Shown in pieces: positions 7,858-16,962 of a stretch of 64,000 bases of DNA; within the stretch, counting starts at the first letter, position 1; each line of letters begins with the position of its first letter. The position numbers and the translations under genes were made by a program. This stretch comes from Bin55 sp965220235 (GTDB lineage: Bacteria; Pseudomonadota; Gammaproteobacteria; Pseudomonadales; Azotimanducaceae): the NCBI GenBank assembly GCA_965220235.1, contig OZ244815.1:2294001-2358000 (forward strand), given 5' to 3'. Under the pieces are notes generated by a model. The model worked only from the letters and a program-made list of their open reading frames with translations. It made no database searches and was not told the DNA's origin.

Positions 7858-9128
7858 TAATGAGCGACTCCGGCCGCGCCATGCTCGTCGATTACGGCTC
7901 CTGTGTGGAACCGTTCGATGGTAAACGGTGCGGCTAACGGGTGTGGATGGTCTTCCGCAACCGTATGTGCGAATACAAATCCCGATCCTGGTGTGGCTTT
8001 AAAGCCACCAGTACCCCAACCACAGTTGAAGTAAAGACCGGGGACTGACATTCGACCAATGATCGGACACGCGTCGGGACAAATGTCGACAATGCCTCCC
8101 CACTGTCGATTCATGCGCACGCGGCTAAAGACCGGAAAGAGTTCGCAAATCGCCCGTGCAGTTTCTTCAATGATTTCAAACGAGCCGCGCTGACCGTAGC
8201 CGTTGTATCCGTCCGTACCTGCACCGATCACCAAATCGCCCTTATCAGACTGGCTGAGATAACCATGAACAGCATTCGACATTACCACAGTGTCAAGACA
8301 TGGTTTAAGCGGTTCCGAAACGAATGCTTGTAGAGGGCGTGACTCAATCGGTAGCTTTAATCCGGCGAGTGCAGCTACAACACCAGAATTTCCAGCCGTT
8401 ACGCACGCGACCTTACGCGCTCGGATGAACTTTCGCTCACCAGCATGTTCGACCAGAACACCTTCCACGGCTCCAGTACTTTGCTCCAGCGGTATGTCTA
8501 CGACACGTGCGTGTTCGACGATGTCGACGCCGAGCCGGCCTGCGGCTCGGGCATATCCCCATGCAACGGCATCATGTCGAGCAATGCCGCCACGTGGTTG
8601 CCAGGATGCGCCTAAGACCGGATAACGATTGTTCGTTGAACAGTCGAGGATCGGGACGATCTTCTGAATCTCTGTCGGACCAAGCACTTCACCATCGATG
8701 CCATTCAAACGATTCGCGTTGACGCGCCGTTCGATATCGCGCATATCCTGAAGTGAGTGTCCGAGGTTTAGTACACCTCGTTGACTGAACATCACATTGA
8801 AGTTCAGATCCGCGCTTAGTCCTTCCCAGAGTTTTAAGGCAAACTCATAAAGGTGCGCCGCTTCATCTCGCAAGTAGTTTGAGCGAACAATCGTCGTGTT
8901 ACGACCCGTATTGCCGCCACCGATCCAACCCTTCTCAAGTACGGCTACGTTGGTGAGTCCGTGATTCTTCGCGAGGTAATAGGCAGTTGCCAATCCGTGT
9001 CCCCCACCCCCGACTACGACGATGTCGTATTCGTCTCTCGGCTCTACTGAATTCCAGGCCGGTTTCCAGCCCTCATGGTGTTTGAACGCTTGCCGGACTA
9101 ATTGCAGAAACGAGTAATGTTGAGTCAT
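7857..9128 (-). CDS. soxB: Sarcosine oxidase beta subunit
   Basis: The 423-residue flavoprotein has the FAD-binding site DIVVVGGGGHGLATAYYLAK at 35-54 and GRNTTIVRSNYL at about 75-86. His185 in GGIARHDAVAW is in the position expected for the covalent FMN attachment histidine of heterotetrameric enzymes (inferred from family alignment in memory). The C-terminal GGWGTGGFKATPGSG-type flavin motif (NCGWGTGGFKATPGSG) is intact. It oxidises sarcosine and passes methylene groups to the alpha-subunit folate site. Length and motifs are normal. It lies 65 bp after the broken dimethylglycine dehydrogenase gene and overlaps soxD. Confidence 0.96.
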   Translation of the reverse strand: MTQHYSFLQLVRQAFKHHEGWKPAWNSVEPRDEYDIVVVGGGGHGLATAYYLAKNHGLTNVAVLEKGWIGGGNTGRNTTIVRSNYLRDEAAHLYEFALKLWEGLSADLNFNVMFSQRGVLNLGHSLQDMRDIERRVNANRLNGIDGEVLGPTEIQKIVPILDCSTNNRYPVLGASWQPRGGIARHDAVAWGYARAAGRLGVDIVEHARVVDIPLEQSTGAVEGVLVEHAGERKFIRARKVACVTAGNSGVVAALAGLKLPIESRPLQAFVSEPLKPCLDTVVMSNAVHGYLSQSDKGDLVIGAGTDGYNGYGQRGSFEIIEETARAICELFPVFSRVRMNRQWGGIVDICPDACPIIGRMSVPGLYFNCGWGTGGFKATPGSGFVFAHTVAEDHPHPLAAPFTIERFHTGAVIDEHGAAGVAH

Positions 9129-9193
9129 TCTGAACGGAAGCGATTCGACAGGTTGGTCACGAACCCGAAATCTATATCAAATCATCCTTGTCG

Positions 9194-11405
9194 TTATGTA
9201 CGTAACCGCTGATTTTGCGGGTCGTAGGGACTTTCCGCGATGACGCGACACGGGTAGCGCGTACCCAATATATCGATGTCGAGCTCCTGACCTTCGTTAG
9301 CCAACGACGGTTGCACCATCCCAAGCGCTAGTGACTGTTCCAATCGGAAACCGTAATTACCACTTGTTGCGCGCCCAATCATTTCGCCATCCGAAAAGAG
9401 CGGGTTGTTGCCAATTGCGTCGGCATCATCAGGACCGTCGACCGCAAGCGTCACGAACGCGTTACTGAAACCTCTTTCCTGCCAGCGTAGCAAACCTTCG
9501 CGACCCGTGAATTCGCCTTCGTCTAGTTTCACAAAACGGTCCAGACCTGACTCGAGCGCAGCGTATTCAATGGACATCTCTGTACCGATCATGCGATAGG
9601 ACTTTTCAACGCGCATCGCGTCCATCGCACGAATCCCAAATGGAGCCAAACCGAGGTCCTTGCCGGCTTCCATCAACGTATCGAATATCGTGTTCTGGTA
9701 CTCGATTGGATGGTGCAATTCCCATCCTAACTCACCGACATAGTTCACACGCAAGAGCTTTGTCGGCGACAAGCCGACGGTACCATCGCTTCCGGTAAGC
9801 CAGGGAAAAGACTCGTTACTGAGATCAACATCGCAGACCCGATCTAACAGTTGTCGTGATTTTGGACCAGCGATGACCAAAACGCCGATATTTCCCGTTA
9901 AGTTCTCAAATGTCACAGACCGGTCTGTTGGCATCTGGCGAAGAAGAAAGTCGTGATCTAGTCGCTGAAAGGCTCCTGCGGAAACTAGATAGAAACTATC
10001 GCTCGACTCGCGTAATACCGTAAACTCGCTGTGTACGCCACCTAGTGAGTTAAGCGCATGACACAGGCTCATTCGACCTGATCGCATCGGTAGTCGATTC
10101 GCTACAAATCCGTTTAGGAAATCTTCAGCACCAGGTCCCGAAATACGTGCTTTCGCAAATGCGGTCATATCGAGAATACCAACATTTTCCATCACATTGC
10201 GACATTCGTTTCCTACATGCTCAAACCAACGAGACCGGCGAAACGACCAGTGATCTTCTTGTGCTTCGCCACCCGAAGCAAACCAATTCGGGCGTTCCCA
10301 ACCGAATTTTTGGCCGAACACCGCGCCTAAGTCTCTCATCCGTTCATAGCACGGCGCCGTACGATGTGGTCGAGCTGCTGGACGCTCTTCGTCCGGATAG
10401 TGAATCGTGAACACATTCGCATAGGCTTCTTCGTTTTTCTCTTTGAGGTAAGAACCTGACGCATAGTCGCCGAATCGACGTGGTTCAACGCCGAGCATAT
10501 CGATCGTCGGTTCGCCTTCAACGATCCACTCGGCAAGCTGCCATCCTGCGCCACCAGCGGCCGTGATGCCGAAGGTGTGACCTTCGTTCAACCAGAAATT
10601 CCTCAGACCCCATGCTGGACCGACGATGGGATTCCCATCTGGTGTGTAAGCGATTGCACCGTTGTAGATGCGCTTGACGCCGAGCTCACCAAAAATCGGC
10701 ACTCGATGAATAGCGGACTCAATGTGCGGAGCAAGACGGTCGATATCACTTTCGAACAGTTCGTACCTACTCTCAGTCGACGGACCGTCGACGTAGCAAG
10801 CGGGTGCGCCTTTCTCATAAGGACCTAAAAGCAAGCCACCTGCTTCTTCACGCATGTACCAGGAACCGTCTGACTCACGTAATACACCCATCTCAGGAAG
10901 ACCATCTCTATGGCGTGCTTGAATGCTCTCATGCGGTTCGGTCACGATGTACTGATGTTGCACGGGTAATACCGGAATGTCGAGACCCACCATTGCACCA
11001 GTATTTCTCGCGAAATTACCTGTCGCACACACGACGTGTTCGCAATCAGTGATGCCTTGATTGGTCGTGACGCGCCATTCACCGTTCGATCGTTGCTCGA
11101 TTGAATGGACAGCAGTCTGCTGGTTTATTTCCGCGCCTAAGCTGCGCGCACCGCGTGCCAACGCTTGCGTGAGATCAGCAGGTTGGATGTACCCGTCGTC
11201 TGGATGTCTGATCGCTCCAAGTAGACCATCTTTCACCGCAAGCGGCCAAAGATCCGTTACCTGGTCAGCCGTGAGAAACTCCACGCTGACACCGATCGTC
11301 TGAGCGACGCTTGCGTATTGGTGGTATTCGTCCAGGCGGTCTCGTGTCATCGCGAGACGGATATTTCCAACCGCTCTTAAACCGACATCCTGTCCGGTCT
11401 CTGCT
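9194..11405 (-). pseudogene. Dimethylglycine dehydrogenase-like flavoprotein, C-terminal part (split by IS256-type element)
   Basis: This is the 3' portion of a gene whose 5' portion lies at 12806-13038. Removing the element plus one 9-bp duplication restores one frame of 811 codons: the join reads KELEAE-TGQDVGLRAVGN. Present here are the rest of the FAD-dependent oxidase domain (VVCATGNFARNTG, GAIAYTPDGNPIVGPAWGLRNFW) and the GcvT-like folate domain (NVGILDMTAFAKARISGPGA, VNYVGELGWELHHP, PFGIRAMDAMRVEKSYRM). The family oxidatively demethylates dimethylglycine or sarcosine with THF as acceptor. An open frame extends 35 residues into the element, but these residues are not part of the original protein. 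Otherwise undamaged, so the insertion is probably recent. Confidence 0.92.
11397..11405. repeat. Target-site duplication, left copy
   Basis: GTCTCTGCT directly abuts the left terminal inverted repeat and is identical to the copy at 12806-12814. It encodes part of the interrupted E-A-E-T segment of the flavoprotein on the minus strand. Confidence 0.92.
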
Positions 11406-12805
11406 GAGGTATAACCGAAAGTGGTGTTTGAGCAGCATTCGTTATGCTGCTTTCTGTGTTGATGGTGGGTGAGTTTCCTCCTTGGGTGCGAATTTAATCC
11501 CGTCGATGAATTTGATGCCCTCGACGACTTCTGCCAGCTGCTTGAAACCACGTAGACGTCGCCAGTGTGTCTCCGCGACGCAACCTAATTTGAACATCAT
11601 ATGTAATGCACTTTGACGCGACACGCAACCCTTCGCCTGCCGGGTGCGATGTCGAATCGTGCCGAACGTCGACTCGATGGGGTTGGTGGTCCGAATGCTG
11701 CGCCAGTGCTCGGCGGGAAAGTCGTAGAACGTGAATAACGTCTCGCGATCCTTGACCAAGCATTCGACGGCATCCGGAAATTTAGCCTCGTAGGTCGCTT
11801 TGAATGCGTCATAGGCGTGTGCCGCCTGGGCTTTCGTTGCGGCTTGCCAGATATCCTGTAAATCCCGTTTGGCGCTTGCCTGCGAGGATTTCGGCAAGCG
11901 ATTCAGGACATTGCCCATCTTGTGCATCCAACACCGCTGGCAGCGCGTCTCAGGCCAGAGCTCGTTGAGGGCATTCCAGAAGCCCAACGCACCATCCCCG
12001 ATCGCCAACTGGGGTGCCTTCATGTGCCGCTTGTTCAGGTTCAGCAGGAGCTCGCGCCAACTTTGCGTGGATTCCCGCACCCCTTCTTCGACCGCCAGCA
12101 ACGCCTTGCGACCGCGCTGATCAACGCCAATGACCACCAAGGCGCAGAGCTTGCCGGTCTCGCCGCGAATGCGGCTGTAGATGCCGTCCGCCCAGAGGTA
12201 AACCCAAGTCCGATCCGCCAACGAGCGGGTGCGCCAGGTGGCGTATTCAGCCGCCCATTTCCGCTTCAAGCGTGCGACCGTCGTGGCCGACAAGCCTTTG
12301 GCATCGTCGCCCACCAGTTCGGTCAGGGCTTCGTGCATGTCGCCGGTTGAAATCCCTTTCAGATACAGCCAGGGCAACGCGGCTTCCAGTGATGCCGCTT
12401 TACGGACATACGGCGGTACCAGTTTCGAGCGAAACGTGACCGCTTCGCCAACGTTGGCACGGACTTTCGGGATCCGAACATCAATCGGACCAATGCCGGT
12501 CTGCACCTGACGTTCCGGCAGATAGCCATTGCGAACCACGCCCGCTCGACCCTCGGCCGTGCGTCGATCCGCGTGTTGCGTAAGCAACTCGTCAACTTCG
12601 GCGTCGATCGCTTGCGCCAGCAACCGCCGTGCACCATCGCGCAAAACGTCCTGCAACGGGTCGCCAACGCTCGTGCGCAGAGCTACGATGTTATCCTTAT
12701 TCATGGTGGTGTTTCCTTCTCTGTTGGTGGTTTTCCAAACACAGATACTAACAGCTAGGGGGAAACACCCGCCTAGCCTCGAAACACCACTTTAGGCTAT
12801 ATCTC
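11406..12805 (-). mobile_element. IS256-family insertion sequence, complete, 1400 bp
   Basis: Terminal inverted repeats of 24 bp match at 21 positions: GAGGTATAACCGAAAGTGG... at 11406-11429 and GAGATATAGCCTAAAGTGG... on the opposite strand at 12782-12805. The element is flanked by perfect 9-bp direct repeats GTCTCTGCT (11397-11405 and 12806-12814), the duplication size usual for IS256 elements. One intact transposase fills it. It is inserted in the same orientation as the host operon, inside the dimethylglycine dehydrogenase gene. Identical target duplications and an intact transposase suggest recent arrival. Confidence 0.95.
11442..12704 (-). CDS. IS256-family transposase
   Basis: The 420-residue DDE transposase moves the surrounding element. 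Catalytic residues are in place: Asp173 in WADGIYSR, Asp237 in AIGDGALGFW and Glu344 in TTNPIESTFGTIRHRT. The C-x2-C motif CQRCWMHK (about 255-262), typical of IS256/Mutator-type enzymes, lies between the second Asp and the Glu. An N-terminal DNA-binding region of about 150 residues precedes the catalytic core. The start is ATG with AAGGAAA upstream. No frameshift or stop, so the enzyme is probably active. Confidence 0.97.
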   Translation of the reverse strand: MNKDNIVALRTSVGDPLQDVLRDGARRLLAQAIDAEVDELLTQHADRRTAEGRAGVVRNGYLPERQVQTGIGPIDVRIPKVRANVGEAVTFRSKLVPPYVRKAASLEAALPWLYLKGISTGDMHEALTELVGDDAKGLSATTVARLKRKWAAEYATWRTRSLADRTWVYLWADGIYSRIRGETGKLCALVVIGVDQRGRKALLAVEEGVRESTQSWRELLLNLNKRHMKAPQLAIGDGALGFWNALNELWPETRCQRCWMHKMGNVLNRLPKSSQASAKRDLQDIWQAATKAQAAHAYDAFKATYEAKFPDAVECLVKDRETLFTFYDFPAEHWRSIRTTNPIESTFGTIRHRTRQAKGCVSRQSALHMMFKLGCVAETHWRRLRGFKQLAEVVEGIKFIDGIKFAPKEETHPPSTQKAA

Positions 12806-12814
12806 GTCTCTGCT
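12806..12814. repeat. Target-site duplication, right copy
   Basis: GTCTCTGCT directly abuts the right terminal inverted repeat of the IS256-type element and matches the left copy exactly. Confidence 0.92.
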
Positions 12815-13038
12815 TCAAGTTCCTTGTAAAGACGGACGGAGTATTTGTGGATCTGTCCGACCGAATAACTCATGTTGAAGAGTGGTAACAGTCCCGCTGC
12901 ATGCCAGGTTGACCCCGAAGTCAACTCATGGCGTTCGAAGAGACTGACGTCCGACCAACCTTTCTTCGCAAGGTGATACAAGGTCGAGACGCCAACGACG
13001 CCGCCACCGATTACTACGACGCGTGCGTGTGTACGCAT
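12806..13038 (-). pseudogene. Dimethylglycine dehydrogenase-like flavoprotein, N-terminal part
   Basis: This is the 5' portion of the gene continued at 9194-11405. It begins with ATG after AAGAAGG and encodes the dinucleotide-binding motif VVVIGGGVVGVSTLYHLAKKG and the following GSTWHAAGLLPLFN, both hallmarks of the DAO/DMGDH flavoprotein family. About 77 native residues precede the insertion point in ELEAE-T. Reading continues 19 residues into the element before a stop, so only a short useless peptide would be made. It lies 25 bp after the MetF-like gene, clearly in the same operon. Confidence 0.92.
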
Positions 13039-13063
13039 GCAGATCTACCTTCTTCGGCGAAAC

Positions 13064-13990
13064 TCACTCATCGGGAATCGACGCATTGGTGCCATTTCGC
13101 TGATTCAACAGTTCATCACGCCACTCGATCGTTCGTCGTAATCCGCCAATCGTAAAGATGTGAACTTTTTCCACCGACGTAGCCGTATCCGACGCCAAGT
13201 ATTCTGCAATCGGTGAAAGCACTTCAAGCGGATCCCACTGACCCAGCATGCGAACAATGCTCGGTTTAGCTAATAACCCTTTAATCGAATGCCGGACACC
13301 ACATTTGGCCGCATACGTCAGTAGCGTCCTCATCTTAGAAGGTCCCGCAACACCGACAGACACCGGAACGCTCACACCCCTTGCATTCATCTTGGCAAAC
13401 CACTCTATGACTGGAGCAGCATCGAATCCGAATTGAGTTACCGCTCGCAACGCGACGCCGTTGCGGGCTGCAAGATCTAGCTTCCGATTCAATGCATCCT
13501 CTAGCGCTTTCGCTGGGATACTGGGATGTCCATCGGGATATGCCGCGACAGCGACTTGGTCGATACCGTATTCCGCCAGCAATCCTGTCTCAAGTACGCT
13601 TAGAGCGTCCGCGAATGGGAGATTCTGCTTTGAAACGTCTCCGGCGATGAGCAACACCGAGGATACGTTCAATTCCTTAAGTGACGCAACCCATTCGATC
13701 AACTGAGCACGGTCCCACACACGCCTAGCGGGCATATGGGGTACCGGCCGACAACCGTTAGCGATTAGTAATCTGCAGGCGTCAAGCGTTTCATTCCAGG
13801 TTCCATTCGGTGGAAACGGGATAAACACCTCAGTACCTTTGTTGAGCAGCTGGAGTATTGCCGGTCGACGTACGATGTCGTGCGCAAGCACTTCGAACGA
13901 CGAAGCGTTCACCAAGTGGTGAAGCATCTTCGTCTCCTGAGTAATCGAAGAAGTAACTCGACGCAGTGGATTCAAGTGTTCAACACTCAC
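13064..13990 (-). CDS. Methylenetetrahydrofolate reductase-like protein
   Basis: The 308-residue protein resembles the MetF TIM barrel, with FEVLAHDIVRR near the N-terminus, VSSVLLIAGDVSK (the L-x-G-D loop), VAAYPDGHPSIP at about 150 and AVTQFGFDAAPVIEWF at about 185. These match FAD-dependent methylene-THF reductases, which convert methylene-THF to methyl-THF. Sequence is divergent from housekeeping MetF, and its position between a GcvT/DmdA-like gene and dimethylglycine/sarcosine oxidising genes suggests it handles the one-carbon units they load on folate. The start is GTG at 13990, preceded by GAAGGGG, 12 bp after the previous stop. Confidence 0.88.
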   Translation of the reverse strand: MSVEHLNPLRRVTSSITQETKMLHHLVNASSFEVLAHDIVRRPAILQLLNKGTEVFIPFPPNGTWNETLDACRLLIANGCRPVPHMPARRVWDRAQLIEWVASLKELNVSSVLLIAGDVSKQNLPFADALSVLETGLLAEYGIDQVAVAAYPDGHPSIPAKALEDALNRKLDLAARNGVALRAVTQFGFDAAPVIEWFAKMNARGVSVPVSVGVAGPSKMRTLLTYAAKCGVRHSIKGLLAKPSIVRMLGQWDPLEVLSPIAEYLASDTATSVEKVHIFTIGGLRRTIEWRDELLNQRNGTNASIPDE

Positions 13991-14002
13991 CGCATGACCC
14001 CT

Positions 14003-15352
14003 TCAATCTGCGTGATCCTTACCTCTGCCGTGAACGACCTCACGGACATTTGGATTCACCGACGGGCGAAAAGGCACTTCAACGACCCGTGCACTCACGG
14101 TATTACCCTGAGCGTTTCCCGCATACTCATCAGGCAACGTAATGCCATATCGCGTGCCAAGTTCACGACCTGTCCAGGGTACATATGCCAGCGCGATGTT
14201 GGTTTTGAGTTCCGGCGAATACCAAGGCGAAGTCACATAACCAACCGCTTCATCCGCCGCTTCCTTCTTAACAAGCCAGAAGTCATTGGCGTAATCCGTT
14301 ACCGGCTCGCCGTCAAACGCTAGCCCTACCATACCTAGTTTGAAAGGCGATTCGTCTGAATCAATCTGCGCACGAACTTCCTCGAGTCGAGCTTTGCCGA
14401 TGTAGTCCCCAGCTTTCCTTCGCGGAACTTGATATCCGAGATTGCATTGAAACGGGGATGTCTCACAGTCCATATCTTGACCATACGAGAGGATCCCTGC
14501 AGCAATGCGTCGATGATGTGCTGGCGCAATCACCATTAGATTGTGTTTCTCGCCCGCATCGAGCACCGAGTACCAAAGGTCCTCTGCGTGGATTGTCGCG
14601 TCCTTGAGATAGATCTCATAGCCTTTTTCGCCGGTAAAACCGGTTTGCGAAATGACGACCTCATGACCCATGACTGTTCCGTTCATCAATCCGTAAAACG
14701 GAATGTCTCGGACCGCTTCGCCAAACATGTCGACCATGAGTGCTTCGGATTTCGGACCTTGAATCTGCACGGGCGACACGTCAATTTCAGCAATTGACAC
14801 GTTGAACCTCCGATCATGATTCACGCCTCGCAACCAGAATTCAAGATCACTATCGGAAAGTGAAAACCAGAATTCATCCTCCGCAACGCGAAGAAGCACA
14901 GGATCATTCAAAACGCACCCGTCGTCATTGCACAGGATCACGTACTTTCCGTGCATCGGTTTGATTAGTGACGCGCTACGCGTAATCACGTAGTCAACGA
15001 AACGAACTGCGTCTGGTCCTTTGACCATGATCTGTCGCTCAACTGCGACGTTCCACATCGTCACATGATTGACCAACGCATCGTATTCCACCATCGCGCC
15101 GCCGGCTTCTGGTCGAACATATCCTCGTGGGTGGTATATTCGGTTGTAAACCGTCGCACGCCAACATCCAGCCTCCATGGACAAATGCCAATAGGGGGAC
15201 TTGCGAACACGCGTGGAGATTAAGAGTTCTACCTGAGTAGGACCTGATTGTCGTAGGTTAATCGGGACATGACGATCAGTCTGATCAACCTCGAGATTTT
15301 GACCTAAGTCAACGTCGCGAGTCTGTTGACTCGCGTAGTTCATCGAACCCAT
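14003..15352 (-). CDS. GcvT/DmdA-like tetrahydrofolate-dependent methyltransferase
   Basis: The 449-residue protein belongs to the aminomethyltransferase family: PRGYVRPEAGGAMVEYDALVNHVTMWNVAVERQI at the N-terminal folate-binding half is broken here into MVEYDALVNHVTMWNVAVER and neighbours, followed by VSPVQIQGPKSEALMVDMFG and ISQTGFTGEKGYEIYL. These blocks resemble DMSP demethylase DmdA and related O- or N-demethylases, which move a methyl group to THF. As first gene of the operon it may be the entry demethylase acting on a methylated glycine or other methyl donor, but the substrate cannot be read from sequence. Start ATG at 15352; a second ATG lies 3 codons in. GGAG is 10 bases upstream. 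Confidence 0.85.
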   Translation of the reverse strand: MGSMNYASQQTRDVDLGQNLEVDQTDRHVPINLRQSGPTQVELLISTRVRKSPYWHLSMEAGCWRATVYNRIYHPRGYVRPEAGGAMVEYDALVNHVTMWNVAVERQIMVKGPDAVRFVDYVITRSASLIKPMHGKYVILCNDDGCVLNDPVLLRVAEDEFWFSLSDSDLEFWLRGVNHDRRFNVSIAEIDVSPVQIQGPKSEALMVDMFGEAVRDIPFYGLMNGTVMGHEVVISQTGFTGEKGYEIYLKDATIHAEDLWYSVLDAGEKHNLMVIAPAHHRRIAAGILSYGQDMDCETSPFQCNLGYQVPRRKAGDYIGKARLEEVRAQIDSDESPFKLGMVGLAFDGEPVTDYANDFWLVKKEAADEAVGYVTSPWYSPELKTNIALAYVPWTGRELGTRYGITLPDEYAGNAQGNTVSARVVEVPFRPSVNPNVREVVHGRGKDHAD

Positions 15353-15390
15353 TGTTACACAACTCCGATGTCGCCGGGGGTGGCGAAACC
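15353..15390 (-). promoter_or_regulatory. 5' leader hairpin next to the ribosome-binding site of the demethylation operon
   Basis: TCGCC at 15371-15375 pairs with GGCGA at 15382-15386 around a 6-base loop. The hairpin lies 4 bases upstream of the GGAG (15363-15366 on the plus-strand numbering) used by the first gene. It could affect ribosome access. No known riboswitch consensus (glycine, SAM, SAH, THF) was recognised. Confidence 0.35.
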
Positions 15391-15560
15391 CGCGCCGTCC
15401 TAATTCGTGCGCACGGCAACGATAGTCAAAAACTCATGCACGCGCAAGGGTATTTTTGACGATTTTTTAAGGTTAAGCCGGCGGTCCGTTTACTGCGATC
15501 GGCGTGTGACTTCGCTCATCTTTGCACCGTCGGTTCAAGAGTTCTGATATCCCTCTCCCA

Positions 15561-16796
15561 CTAAAGGATTCGCCACCACGGTACTGCGAGGACGTTATTC
15601 GTTATCCATGTGGTATCGCTCCCTGAATGTAGTAACAAACCTGCTCGTGAGTCTCCTTTGTATTCTCGTTGGAACGCACGTAGGCTTGTCGTGTCTCGTA
15701 GTCTTGGATTGGTCGTGGCCTTGACCTCGATCGGTATCAAACCGCAGCTAGTCTCTAGAACAAAATCCACTTCAATTCCGTCGGTCGTTCGCCAATGAAA
15801 GATGTCGCAGCTTGCCAGACTTGAGTCTCGCCAAACGAGGAGATCGCAGAGAATCAGGTTTTCAAAATGCGCACCCGTAGGTTCCGCACCAGCCATGTGC
15901 AATGCCAAACCCGTGTCGCTCCAATAGAGTTTTGGCGATTTGATTAATCGCTTGGAACGTTTACTGACGTAAGCTGGAACTCGAACCAACTGATACGACG
16001 TTTCAAGCAAATTTAAATATCGATTTACGGTCGGTTGTGGTATCTGGGTCGATCGCCCAAGTTCTGTTTGATTAACGACCTGCCCTATTCGATGACACGC
16101 CATCAAGGTTAGCCGCCGGAAATCTATCAAATTTGAGATGTTGGTTAACTGGAGTACGTCTCGTTCAAGGTAGGTTCGTAAGTAGCCATCGAACCATATG
16201 CTGCGTTTTCCTTCGTCTTCCAACTCAAGAGCGGGGATGGGGTATCCGCCTCGTTTAGCAAAAGTTCGCCAATCTTGGTTGTTGTCGGCGGCTATTTCAT
16301 CGATCGATTCTTCAACGATGAGATCAACCCAGTCTTTTTCACGGTTCGATACCAGTTCGTCCCACATACCGCAGGTTCCTAGACCCAACTGCTCCCGTCT
16401 CGACATAGGCCATAGCGTTAGATAACTCGCGCGTCCAGCAAGAGTCTCACTGACATTACGCATACGGAGGAGATTTGCCGATCCTGTGAGCAGGTAGCGT
16501 CCATCGCGACGTTCCTCGTCAACTTGACGTTTGATGTCAAGCAGTAGCTGAGGGCGTCGCTGCACCTCAACCAAAGTCAGATCCTGTTCTTTGCCTACAC
16601 AATTTATCGGCTGATCTGATAATGCCGCTAACGTCTCCAGATCATCTAGCGTCTCGTATCGCCTCTTGTGATTTTCGGCAAATTGAGCTAACGTACCCTT
16701 GCCTGTCTGTCGAGCTCCCAGCACCACAACGACTGGCATCGTTCGAAGACTTTGAACCAGTACGCTTTCGATGCTTCTCTCGTGATATTTATTCAC
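15561..16796 (-). CDS. DUF4143-family ATP-binding protein (first copy)
   Basis: The 411-residue protein has Walker A GARQTGKGT at 27-35, a Walker B-like LTLVEVQRRPQLLLDIK region, LLTGSANLL (sensor) and a C-terminal DUF4143 nuclease-like region ending in TTDGIEVDFVLETSCGLIPIEVKATTN, where D and E-V-K match a PD-(D/E)XK pattern. An HTH-like segment (QTELGRSTQIPQPTVNRYLNLLE) lies between them, so DNA binding is likely. The physiological role of this common family is not established. The GTG start at 16796 lies inside a nested palindrome, suggesting autoregulation. A second member lies at 58522-59676. Confidence 0.92.
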   Translation of the reverse strand: MNKYHERSIESVLVQSLRTMPVVVVLGARQTGKGTLAQFAENHKRRYETLDDLETLAALSDQPINCVGKEQDLTLVEVQRRPQLLLDIKRQVDEERRDGRYLLTGSANLLRMRNVSETLAGRASYLTLWPMSRREQLGLGTCGMWDELVSNREKDWVDLIVEESIDEIAADNNQDWRTFAKRGGYPIPALELEDEGKRSIWFDGYLRTYLERDVLQLTNISNLIDFRRLTLMACHRIGQVVNQTELGRSTQIPQPTVNRYLNLLETSYQLVRVPAYVSKRSKRLIKSPKLYWSDTGLALHMAGAEPTGAHFENLILCDLLVWRDSSLASCDIFHWRTTDGIEVDFVLETSCGLIPIEVKATTNPRLRDTTSLRAFQREYKGDSRAGLLLHSGSDTTWITNNVLAVPWWRIL

Positions 16797-16830
16797 TTAA
16801 TGAATGATAGTCATTCACGAGAAAGTGAAT
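16791..16830. promoter_or_regulatory. Nested inverted repeats over the start of the DUF4143 gene
   Basis: The inner palindrome TGAATGA-tag-TCATTCA occupies 16801-16817. Outer arms ATTCACTT (16791-16798) and AAGTGAAT (16823-16830) flank it. The GTG start codon (16794-16796) lies in the outer left arm, so a bound protein or a transcript hairpin would block initiation. Best read as an operator for the adjacent ATPase or the divergent nuclease gene. Confidence 0.6.
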
Positions 16831-16962
16831 ATTCAAATCAATACGAGACTGCTCAAAGTCTCCATACACGAATGCTTATAGTTGTAAATCAATCACTTAT
16901 TTAGGATTTTTCGTCCGTAAAATCTTTCTATATTCTGCAAGTTTGGAGATCGAAGATTAGTG

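Noticed and set aside
11406..11551. Extra N-terminal residues on the flavoprotein fragment
   Set aside because: They are encoded by the end of the insertion sequence, not by the original gene; the true N-terminus lies at 12806-13038.
11494..11763. Minus-strand open frame inside the transposase gene
   Set aside because: Arginine-rich out-of-frame shadow of the transposase with no family features.
15353..15480. Known glycine, SAM or THF riboswitch
   Set aside because: A hairpin is present but none of the conserved core motifs of these riboswitches could be found.
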